This document shows, one piece after another, positions 1-4,895 of a stretch of DNA of 7,380 nucleotides. The DNA is from Candidatus Omnitrophota bacterium (GTDB taxonomy: Bacteria > Omnitrophota > Gorgyraeia > Duberdicusellales > 4484-171): contig JAMWDA010000078.1 of the NCBI GenBank assembly GCA_023818995.1, positions 1 to 7,380 of the forward strand, read 5' to 3'. The position numbers and the translations under genes were made by a program. Under the pieces are notes generated by a model. That model was not told where the DNA came from. It searched no databases and saw only the letters and a program-made list of their open reading frames with translations. Numbering within the stretch: position 1 is the stretch's first letter; each line of letters begins with the position of its first letter.

Positions 1-115
1 GAAGTAGTAATTCTACAGCTTGTTTCTGAGTGATGTGTTTATTTATTGCCTCTTGGATTATCTTTAATCTTCTTAGTTCTTTTTGTGTCAACATAATAAT
101 TTCTATCTGGCTCAT
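1..115 (-). CDS. Transposase, N-terminal 38 codons only (cut by window edge)
   Basis: The minus strand from ATG at 115-113 reads MSQIEIIMLTQKELRRLKII followed by QEAINKHITQKQAVELLL, and stays open to the window edge. The segment LTQKELRRLKIIQEAINKHITQKQAVELL is the first helices of a helix-turn-helix like that opening ISNCY/IS1202-type transposases, which bind the element ends and carry out DDE-type strand transfer. The catalytic domain is off the window, so intactness cannot be judged. The start is well supported: AGGAGG at 126-121 sits five bases before the ATG. A second ATG at codon 8 (94-92) is possible but has no such site. The start region lies in a strong hairpin (114-142) that probably limits translation. 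Confidence 0.7.
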   Translation of the reverse strand, partial: MSQIEIIMLTQKELRRLKIIQEAINKHITQKQAVELLL

Positions 116-142
116 AATACCCTCCTTTCTGGAGGGTATTAT
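114..142 (-). promoter_or_regulatory. RBS-sequestering hairpin over the transposase start
   Basis: ATAATACCCTCC (114-125) and GGAGGGTATTAT (131-142) form a perfect 12-bp inverted repeat with a 5-nt loop. In the transposase mRNA sense, the 3' arm contains the whole Shine-Dalgarno sequence and the first two bases of the ATG. RNA that enters from an outside promoter would contain both arms and hide the start. A transcript from the -10 box at 143-138 would begin near 131 and lack most of the 5' arm. This is the arrangement known from IS10 and IS50 that guards against read-through activation. The hairpin is seen in the sequence; its regulatory role is inferred. Confidence 0.75.
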
Positions 143-146
143 AGCA
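138..146 (-). promoter_or_regulatory. Extended -10 promoter element of the transposase gene
   Basis: The minus strand reads TGCTATAAT from 146 to 138: a perfect TATAAT preceded by the TGN extended -10 motif. The expected start site is about 131, some 16 bases before the transposase ATG at 115. No good -35 is seen at 16-18 bp spacing (ATATTC at 17), but extended -10 promoters tolerate this. The box overlaps the 5' arm of the hairpin at 114-142. Confidence 0.55.
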
Positions 147-169
147 TCCCTTAGGTTTTAGAATATGAA

Positions 170-213
170 ATTTCTACTTTGCCAGAATATGAAATTATTA
201 TATTGCGGTAACA
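170..213 (-). repeat. IS terminal inverted repeat, related to both ends of the 4723-4860 element
   Basis: Read inward from 213, this 44-bp terminus matches the left end of the miniature element (from 4723) at 36 of 44 positions with no gaps, counted by eye. The outer 20 bases differ at one position only. Shared blocks are TGTTAC.GCAATATAATAAT and GCAAA.TAGAAAT. Confidence 0.75.
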
Positions 214-214
214 A

Positions 215-243
215 TTGACAAAATTCTTCTCAAATGTTAATAT
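215..243 (+). promoter_or_regulatory. Promoter for the tRNA-Ala gene, perhaps also for the signalling operon
   Basis: A consensus -35 TTGACA (215-220) is followed after exactly 17 bases by TAATAT (238-243), a 4/6 match to TATAAT. Initiation is expected near 250, about 53 bases before the mature tRNA. No other convincing promoter or terminator lies between the tRNA and the gene at 422, so this promoter could also feed the protein genes. The -35 starts one base beyond the IS end at 213, so sequence upstream of the promoter has been replaced by the IS. Confidence 0.6.
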
Positions 244-302
244 TGTAACAGAGATAAGGAATAAAGAGGAAAAATTCTAACAAGTAAAGACAGGTTAATT
301 TT

Positions 303-375
303 GGGGCCGTGGTTCAGTTGGGAGAACGTTACGCTGGCAGCGTAAAGGTCACGGGTTCAAATCCCGTCGGCTCCA
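303..375 (+). tRNA. tRNA-Ala(GGC)
   Basis: All cloverleaf parts fold. The acceptor stem pairs 303-309 with 368-374, with A375 as discriminator. The D stem GTTC/GAAC has an 8-nt loop containing GGG. The anticodon stem TTACG/CGTAA encloses loop CTGGCAG, with anticodon GGC at 336-338. The variable loop has five bases, and the T stem ACGGG/CCCGT encloses TTCAAAT. The third acceptor pair is G:U, the classic alanine identity element, and agrees with the anticodon (reads GCC and GCU). The CCA tail is not encoded, because TAA follows the discriminator, so a CCA-adding enzyme must supply it. Confidence 0.97.
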
Positions 376-389
376 TAATTTCTCCTCCA

Positions 390-410
390 AGTTTACCTAC
401 GGGGTGGACT
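390..410 (+). other. Stem-loop between tRNA-Ala and the first protein gene
   Basis: AGTTTACC (390-397) can pair with GGTGGACT (403-410), with two G:U pairs. Alternatively, with one bulged G, the top closes as C(UACG)G, a stable UNCG-type tetraloop. There is no T-run after it, so it is not a typical intrinsic terminator. It may help tRNA 3'-end processing or stabilise the start of the downstream mRNA. Its 3' arm holds the only G-rich run near the start codon at 422. Confidence 0.35.
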
Positions 411-421
411 AAAGTAATAGT

Positions 422-769
422 ATGATAATAAAAAAGAGAATAGATGATTTAAAAGAGGGTGTGGTTTTGGCTAAAGATATTGTTAACGAAAATGGCTTAT
501 TGTTAGTAGCCAAAGGCACATTTCTTGATGAAAAACTGTTATCACTTCTTAAAGATAGAGGAGTTAAATGGGTTTATGTAAATGTAAATATTAAGGAATT
601 AGACCAACCTTTGCCAAAAGAGTTAGAAGAGGAATGTAGAAATATAGAAGAACGTATAGAGAAAAAATTTAAAGAATTTGATGATCATTATGTGATGCGA
701 AAAATTGCCAATTCTGCTAAGGAATACTTAAAAACAAGATTATTTTATAATTATGTAGATAAAGATTAG
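422..769 (+). CDS. Small protein resembling the N-terminal domain of HD-GYP phosphodiesterases
   Basis: This 115-residue soluble protein has no membrane segment. Residues 3-55 (RIDDLKEGVVLAKDIVNENG, then LLLVAKGTFLDEKLLSLLKD and RGVKWVYV) follow the pattern of the beta-rich domain (DUF3391-like) at the front of many HD-GYP cyclic-di-GMP phosphodiesterases. No HD-GYP domain follows. Instead, residues 60-110 are a charged, probably helical tail, and the gene ends. It may be a regulatory or binding subunit for the HDOD protein encoded 11 bases downstream; that role is inferred. ATG at 422 is the first start after an in-frame stop at 410, but no proper Shine-Dalgarno sequence precedes it (GGGGTGG at 401-407 is 14 bases away). 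It is the first gene of the cluster, 46 bases after the tRNA. Confidence 0.8.
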   Translation: MIIKKRIDDLKEGVVLAKDIVNENGLLLVAKGTFLDEKLLSLLKDRGVKWVYVNVNIKELDQPLPKELEEECRNIEERIEKKFKEFDDHYVMRKIANSAKEYLKTRLFYNYVDKD

Positions 770-780
770 GGTTTTTATTG

Positions 781-1638
781 ATGAAAATAGAGAATGTCCA
801 AGATTTTATTAGACAGATAGAAGATTTACCTACATTGCCTGACCTTTATTTTAAATTCCGTGAAAAGATTGATGATCCTAAGGCAAGTGCTAACGATGTA
901 GCTAAGGTTATCTCTTCAGACCAAGCAATAGCTTCAGCAATATTAAGAGTAGCTAATTCAGCATTCTATGGTTTTATGCGTAGAATAACCAATGTGCCTC
1001 ATGCTATTGTTATAATTGGCTTTAATGGTATTCATCATATCGTTTTAAATATGACGGTGTTAAACTTATTTAAAGGTAAAAACAACATTGGTGATTTCAA
1101 TATTAGTAAAATCTGGGAACACTCTTTAGCTACAGCAGCAATAGCTAAGGTGATTGCTCGCAAAGTTAATTATAGTAATTTAGAAGAGAGTTTTACTGCC
1201 GGCTTACTCCATGATATTGGTAAGGTGATTATTTATAAGTATCTACCACAAGAGTTTAGGGAGATTATAGAAGAGGTTAAAAAGAGTGATATTAGGATAA
1301 GAGATGCTGAAGAAAAAGTTATTGGTGTTGACCATACCGATATAGGTAGTTGTTTGTTAATGGAATGGAATTTCCCTAAGAGTTTAGTTTCTGCCGTAGC
1401 ATATCATCTTAACCCCTTTCTTGCTAAAGAGAATATACAGATTGTTAGTATCGTTCATTTAGCAGATATTATCTCTCGGGCATTAGAAATTGGTGATGGA
1501 GGAGATAGTAAAATACCAATGATTTGTGAAGAAGCATGGAATAGTTTAGGTATGTTGGTAGAAGATATAGAAGACATTGTTAGTGAAGTAGATAGTGAGT
1601 TAGATGCATCGAGTATATTTAGAGAATTCATAAGATGA
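781..1638 (+). CDS. HDOD domain protein
   Basis: This 285-residue soluble protein is nearly all HDOD domain (residues about 6-210). The domain is seen in IEDLPTLPDLYFKFREKI, SSDQAIASAILRVANSAFYG, the helix around GFNGIHHIVLN, IWEHSLATAAIAKVIA and FTAGLLHDIGKVI. HDOD proteins are relatives of HD phosphohydrolases, usually considered non-catalytic signalling adaptors that occur with cyclic-di-GMP, chemotaxis or two-component genes. Here H114, H144-D145 and D229 (in VHLAD) occupy the usual HD metal-ligand positions, so residual metal binding cannot be excluded. ATG at 781 is preferred, with AGGG at 768-771 as ribosome site; an in-frame TTG at 778 is the alternative. The stop overlaps the next start as ATGA, suggesting translational coupling with the histidine kinase. 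Confidence 0.9.
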   Translation: MKIENVQDFIRQIEDLPTLPDLYFKFREKIDDPKASANDVAKVISSDQAIASAILRVANSAFYGFMRRITNVPHAIVIIGFNGIHHIVLNMTVLNLFKGKNNIGDFNISKIWEHSLATAAIAKVIARKVNYSNLEESFTAGLLHDIGKVIIYKYLPQEFREIIEEVKKSDIRIRDAEEKVIGVDHTDIGSCLLMEWNFPKSLVSAVAYHLNPFLAKENIQIVSIVHLADIISRALEIGDGGDSKIPMICEEAWNSLGMLVEDIEDIVSEVDSELDASSIFREFIR

Positions 1639-2729
1639 AAGAGTCCACAAGAAATTTTAATGGATTTATTCACAGTTTAATTGAGAGTCTTCCTTATGGA
1701 ATTATGGTTTTAGACCACGATGATAGGATACAGGAGTTAAACAGAAATTTTTCTTTTATCTTTAATATAAATATAGCAGACGTTAAGGGTAAGAATTACA
1801 AGGATGTTATCGAATCTAAGTTTGTTGATGTTTTTTCTAATCTAATTGAGGATACAAAAGTTAAAGGTTTTGTTATGGATAGACAGATTAGCGTTCCTAT
1901 ATTAGGAGGAGTAGAGATAACCATAGCTTTAAGTGGTTCGGCATTAAAAGATAAGGATAACAATTTTTATGGTCTCACTATTATCTGTAGAGAAATGACA
2001 GCAACGAGGGAGTTAGAAAGGATGCGTGAGTTGGATAAACTTAAATCCGATTTTATTTCCAGCGTTTCCCATGACCTTAAGACACCTCTTACAAGTATTA
2101 TTGGTTATACCGATATACTTATGCAATTAGCTAAAGAGAAATCTCTTAGCGAAGAATCAGATTATTTAAAAATTATTATGCAGGAAGCTATGAGATTCGC
2201 CCGTATGATCGATGATATCATTAATATGGCTAAGATAGAGTCGGGTAAATTACAACTTAAAAAAGAGTTAGCTTCCTTAAAAGAGATTGTTGAGGAGGTT
2301 ATTAAAATTGTAATTGTGCAGGCAGAAAAATTTAAATTTATTGTTAATTTTGATAATAGTATACCTTTAATTTCAATTGATAAAGTTCAGATGAAACGGG
2401 TTTTTCTAAATCTGGTAAGTAATGCTATAAAATACTCACCGCAAGGTGGAGAGATTAGAATAGATGGTTATACGAAGGGTGATAATGTTTATGTAGATGT
2501 AATTGACCATGGTATTGGTATGTCTGAAGAAGCATTATCCCATATGTTTGAAAAATTTTATCGTGTAGAATCAGATGCAACAAAAGGAATTACAGGAACA
2601 GGTCTTGGTTTAGCAATCACTAAAGGGATTATAGAAGCTCATGGAGGAACAATAGTGGTTAGAAGTAAGTTAGGAGAAGGGTCAACTTTTTCTGTTATTT
2701 TTCCTTTAACGATGAAGAAAATTATTTAG
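1635..2729 (+). CDS. Soluble PAS-domain sensor histidine kinase
   Basis: The protein has 364 residues and no transmembrane segment, so it senses in the cytoplasm. A PAS domain covers residues about 12-122 (ESLPYGIMVLDHDDRIQELN near its start). The HisKA helix has the phospho-accepting H146 in SSVSHDLKTPL. The HATPase domain (about 250-360) has the N box NLVSNAIKYSP (N259, N263), the G1 box DHGIGM (D291) and the G2 box GTGLGLAITKGIIEAHGG (from 321). All catalytic motifs are intact and the length is normal. The start ATG overlaps the stop of the HDOD gene, and the receiver gene follows after eight bases, so HDOD protein, kinase and receiver look like one functional unit. The PAS ligand is unknown. 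Confidence 0.95.
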   Translation: MKESTRNFNGFIHSLIESLPYGIMVLDHDDRIQELNRNFSFIFNINIADVKGKNYKDVIESKFVDVFSNLIEDTKVKGFVMDRQISVPILGGVEITIALSGSALKDKDNNFYGLTIICREMTATRELERMRELDKLKSDFISSVSHDLKTPLTSIIGYTDILMQLAKEKSLSEESDYLKIIMQEAMRFARMIDDIINMAKIESGKLQLKKELASLKEIVEEVIKIVIVQAEKFKFIVNFDNSIPLISIDKVQMKRVFLNLVSNAIKYSPQGGEIRIDGYTKGDNVYVDVIDHGIGMSEEALSHMFEKFYRVESDATKGITGTGLGLAITKGIIEAHGGTIVVRSKLGEGSTFSVIFPLTMKKII

Positions 2730-2737
2730 AAGAGGAA

Positions 2738-3148
2738 GTGGAAGAAGATAAAAATTTAAAAAGTTTAATTAATTTTTTAGTGGTAGAGGATGATGAAGCT
2801 GTGCGTCAACTTATTGTGCGAAGGTTGAGGATGGAAGAGTTTAGTAGCAACATCTACGAAGCCAGTGATGGTCAGGAAGCGTTAAAACTATTCTTTGAGC
2901 AAAAGATAGATATTATTATCTGTGATTGGCGTATACCTCTTTTGAATGGTATTGATTTTGTAAATAGGGTAAGGAGTGCCTCTAATAGTAGTAAGGTAGC
3001 AATTATAATGATGTCTGCGGAAACAGAGATGGATAAGATAGAATTAGCTTTAAACTATGGAGTAGATGATTATCTTACTAAACCGTTTACTCCGCAAGAT
3101 TTTAGAGAAAAATTGAAGAAAGCTATAGAAAAAATTAAGGGTGGCTAA
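2738..3148 (+). CDS. CheY-like single-domain response regulator
   Basis: The 136 residues consist of one receiver domain with no output domain. Key residues are present: the acidic pair D18-D19 (VVEDDEAVR), phospho-acceptor D63 (ICDWRIP), S93 (MMSAE) and K115 (LTKPF). It is the likely phosphorylation partner of the PAS kinase eight bases upstream and must act by protein-protein contact, possibly on the HDOD protein or a distant target. The start is GTG at 2738. AGAGGA at 2731-2736 is closer than ideal to this codon, but the frame needs a start about here: the next candidate, GTG at codon 15, would remove most of the first beta strand. The next gene begins 18 bases after the stop. Confidence 0.9.
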   Translation: MEEDKNLKSLINFLVVEDDEAVRQLIVRRLRMEEFSSNIYEASDGQEALKLFFEQKIDIIICDWRIPLLNGIDFVNRVRSASNSSKVAIIMMSAETEMDKIELALNYGVDDYLTKPFTPQDFREKLKKAIEKIKGG

Positions 3149-3166
3149 AGAGAAATATTTTTTAAT

Positions 3167-3823
3167 ATGTTAAATAAAAAAGAAGTAAATAAATCCAAAT
3201 CAAATTTATTATTGATAATGCGTAAGTATTTTTTTACAGGAGTAGCTACGATATTTCCTATATTTATAACCGTTTATACTATTTTGATAGTTTTTAAGTT
3301 TGCCGATAGTTTGTTAGGTAGATACATTAATTCTTTCTTAAAAGATAAGTATGGTATAGTTATCCCTGGGCTGGGATTAATAGTTACTTTGCTCATAATT
3401 ATAACTGTTGGGTTACTTTCCCATTTTTTTATAGTAAGAAATCTTTTTGTGATTATAGAGAAGATATTCTTAAGACTTCCTTTTGTCGCCTATATTTATC
3501 CGCCAGCAAAACAATTATCAGATTTTTTATTTAATAAGGTAGAAAAAGAAAAATTTAAGAAGGTAGCTATGGTGGAATACCCTTATAATGATTGTTATGC
3601 TTTAGGTTTTGTTACTAACGAGGAGATGGAGGATTTTAATCATAAAACAGGCAAAGAATTAGTAAGCGTGCTCATACCCGTTCCTCCGTCACCATTTACC
3701 GGACCAATAGCTTTATTACCTAAGGAGAAAGTAAAAATGTTAGATATGACTATTGAACAAGCGATAAAGTTTGTTGTTTCTGGTGGCATAGTCTATTCTT
3801 TTGATAAGAAAGAACAGATCTAA
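3167..3823 (+). CDS. DUF502 family inner-membrane protein
   Basis: This 218-residue protein has two transmembrane helices, at about 21-46 (FFTGVATIFPIFITVYTILI) and 66-90. A conserved soluble part follows with LPFVAYIYPPAKQLSDFLF (about 104-122), VAMVEYPYNDCYALGFVT (133-150) and IPVPPSPFTGPIALLPKEKV (170-189). These are characteristic of DUF502 (COG2928), a family without a settled biochemical role. About 17 residues precede the usual family start, so Met18 (3218) is an alternative; neither start has a strong ribosome site. It sits 18 bases after the receiver gene and is probably in the same transcript. Whether it belongs to the signalling pathway or is a co-transcribed housekeeping gene cannot be told from this sequence. 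Confidence 0.88.
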   Translation: MLNKKEVNKSKSNLLLIMRKYFFTGVATIFPIFITVYTILIVFKFADSLLGRYINSFLKDKYGIVIPGLGLIVTLLIIITVGLLSHFFIVRNLFVIIEKIFLRLPFVAYIYPPAKQLSDFLFNKVEKEKFKKVAMVEYPYNDCYALGFVTNEEMEDFNHKTGKELVSVLIPVPPSPFTGPIALLPKEKVKMLDMTIEQAIKFVVSGGIVYSFDKKEQI

Positions 3824-3884
3824 ATATCTAACCTTAAAGTATAGTTTTTATTTAAACACATACCTTACATAATAGTTAATTGAA

Positions 3885-4547
3885 ATGAGTAGATTCTGGT
3901 ATAAATTCTATAAAGGATTACTACCAATTATTAAATTATTGATTGCCTTTTCTATTATTTTTTTACTTGGGGGATGTGATTTTATATTGGGTATAGTTCA
4001 GCGGGAATTAAAAGAAGAAAGACAAATTTTTGGTGAACTTTACGGTTACAACTCTAAGGTAGAAGAAATTCAAAAGATGTTGAAGGAATTAGGTTATAGG
4101 CCAGGTATCATTGATGGTAAAATTGGCTTTAGGACAAGGGATGCGGTAAAAAAATTTCAGTCAGACCAATCCTTAAAAGTTACAGGATACATTGATAATA
4201 AAACTTTGGAAGAGATAAGTAGATTATATAAAGAAAGGTTTTTGCCTTTAGATAATGTAAAAATTGGTAAAGATGTAGAACAAGTTAAAGGGATAGATTC
4301 TGTTAATAAAGATAAAGAACAAGTTGGAGAGAAAAAAGTAGAAAGTTTTAAAAAGATAAGTGTTTTCCAGATACAGACTGCTTTAAAAAATGCAGGCTTT
4401 TCACCCGGCCCAATTGATGGTAAATTAGGTCCTAAAACAAAAAAAGCAATAATAGAGTTTCAGAAAAGAGAAGGTTTAGTTCCCGATGGTAAAGTTGGAC
4501 GTAAAACTTGGGAAAAATTATGTAAGTATTTAAAAAATAAAGATTAG
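3885..4547 (+). CDS. Lipoprotein with two peptidoglycan-binding (PG_binding_1) domains
   Basis: The 220-residue product starts with a lipoprotein signal: basic N-terminus, hydrophobic stretch 12-28, and lipobox LGGC with acylated Cys31. Asp32 at position +2 is the inner-membrane retention signal in Escherichia coli; whether that rule holds here is unknown. Two PG_binding_1 domains follow, at about 58-114 (GYRPGIIDGKIGFRTRDAVK, then KFQ) and 158-216 (GFSPGPIDGKLGPKTKKAII, then EFQ), joined by a lysine- and glutamate-rich linker (about 115-157). There is no catalytic domain, so the protein probably ties the membrane to the cell wall or scaffolds an envelope machine. It lies 61 bases after the DUF502 gene. 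No clear Shine-Dalgarno sequence precedes the ATG. Confidence 0.9.
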   Translation: MSRFWYKFYKGLLPIIKLLIAFSIIFLLGGCDFILGIVQRELKEERQIFGELYGYNSKVEEIQKMLKELGYRPGIIDGKIGFRTRDAVKKFQSDQSLKVTGYIDNKTLEEISRLYKERFLPLDNVKIGKDVEQVKGIDSVNKDKEQVGEKKVESFKKISVFQIQTALKNAGFSPGPIDGKLGPKTKKAIIEFQKREGLVPDGKVGRKTWEKLCKYLKNKD

Positions 4548-4722
4548 TAAATTATAAGAGTAAATATCATATTGAAGAGATTTTTTATAGCCTAAAGTAA
4601 AATGAGGATAATCTGTGTTGTAGAGTTTTATCCAATAATTATACCCCTCAAAAAGGTGTTTAATTGTTTTTAATCATATCAAATGTTCTCTTAGTCTCTT
4701 ACTCACTATTTTTCTTAAATCC
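4548..4722 (+). other. Non-coding stretch between the lipoprotein gene and the miniature element
   Basis: No reading frame of useful size or RNA gene is seen on either strand in these 175 very AT-rich bases. The only structures noted are a weak terminator-like hairpin near 4643 and a 6-bp inverted repeat GGATAA/TTATCC (4606-4611 and 4628-4633) with a 16-nt loop, judged too weak to call. Confidence 0.5.
4643..4672 (+). terminator. Possible weak intrinsic terminator after the lipoprotein gene
   Basis: ACCCCT (4643-4648) can pair with AGGTGT (4654-4659) apart from one C/T mismatch, around a CAAAA loop. A T-rich tract TTAATTGTTTTT follows. Position and orientation suit termination of the upstream operon, about 96 bases after the lipoprotein stop codon. 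The short imperfect stem keeps confidence low. Confidence 0.25.
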
Positions 4723-4766
4723 TGTTACTGCAATATAATAATGTCACCTTTCTGCAAACTAGAAAT
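4723..4766 (+). repeat. Left terminal inverted repeat of the miniature element
   Basis: This 44-bp end is closer to the distant IS terminus at 170-213 than to its own partner at 4817-4860. Its outer 20 bases differ from the IS end at one position only. Confidence 0.7.
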
Positions 4767-4768
4767 AT

Positions 4769-4785
4769 TACACCCAACGGGTGTA
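4769..4785. repeat. Central hairpin of the miniature element
   Basis: TACACCC and GGGTGTA form a perfect 7-bp inverted repeat around AAC. It lies inside the termini much as the 12-bp start-site hairpin (114-142) does in the left-edge IS, and may be a vestige of a similar structure. No T-run follows on either strand. Confidence 0.5.
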
Positions 4786-4816
4786 TACCATCGAAGATTT
4801 TCTTTTAAAAGGTGAC

Positions 4817-4860
4817 ATTTCTATTTTGCAAAAATCTTGACTTTTTATTTTGCAACAACA
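4817..4860 (-). repeat. Right terminal inverted repeat of the miniature element
   Basis: Read inward from 4860, this end carries two copies of TTGCAAAATA about 24 bases apart, consistent with tandem transposase-binding sites like those in the terminus at 170-213. It also carries TTGACT (4837-4842), a possible outward -35 toward the gene at 4896, but no good -10 follows at the right distance. Confidence 0.65.
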
Positions 4861-4895
4861 AACATTCAAAAAGTTCTTGATTAAGTTAGAATACA

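Larger units (their letters stand above)
1..213 (-). mobile_element. Terminal part of an insertion sequence (ISNCY/IS1202-like), continuing beyond the left edge
   Basis: The outer end is placed at 213, where the minus strand starts TGTTACCGCAATATAATAAT. The terminus has two imperfect copies of a roughly 24-bp unit (plus strand TGAAATTTCTACTTTGCC, then TGAAATTATTATATTGCGG), as expected for transposase-binding sites at an IS end. The start of a transposase reading frame lies just inside, pointing into the element. The outer 44 bp align without gaps to both ends of the miniature element at 4723-4860, which supports the boundary independently. The family assignment rests on the transposase N-terminus and terminus style, recalled rather than searched. 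The other end and any target duplication lie outside the window. Confidence 0.75.
4723..4860. mobile_element. 138-bp miniature inverted-repeat element (MITE) of the IS family at the left edge
   Basis: The element starts TGTTACTGCAATATAATAAT at 4723. It ends at 4860, where the reverse complement starts TGTTGTTGCAAAATAAAAAG. Read inward, the two ends share TGTT..TGCAA.ATA and, at the same offset 31-44, TGCAAA.TAGAAAT. The left end also matches the IS terminus at 170-213 at 36 of 44 positions. No coding frame lies between the ends, so the element is non-autonomous and would need the transposase of a full-length relative. An inner pair AATGTCACCTTT/AAAGGTGACATT (4740-4751, 4808-4819) and a small central hairpin add to its fold-back character. 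No clear target-site duplication is visible. Confidence 0.75.

Noticed and set aside
241..250. TATTGTAACA resembling the IS end TATTGCGGTAACA at 201-213
   Set aside because: Similarity is short, and the following inward sequence does not keep the GCAAA.TAGAAAT block, so it is more likely chance in AT-rich DNA than a nested element end.
1455..1673. 72-codon minus-strand reading frame
   Set aside because: It lies inside the HDOD and kinase genes, whose products are clearly recognisable. Its translation is serine-rich with no family resemblance, so it is a shadow frame.
3801..3885. Possible promoter before the lipoprotein gene (TTGATA at 3801, TATAGT and CATAAT further on)
   Set aside because: None of the boxes pairs with a good partner at 16-18 bp spacing; the lipoprotein gene may simply be read from the upstream operon.
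4606..4633. Inverted repeat GGATAA/TTATCC with a 16-nt loop
   Set aside because: A 6-bp AT-rich stem with a long loop and no T-run is expected by chance here; it is not called as a terminator or operator.
4548..4895. CRISPR array or riboswitch in the longest gene-free stretch
   Set aside because: There are no regularly spaced identical repeats. The repeated motifs are the two ends of the miniature element, and no conserved riboswitch core is recognisable.
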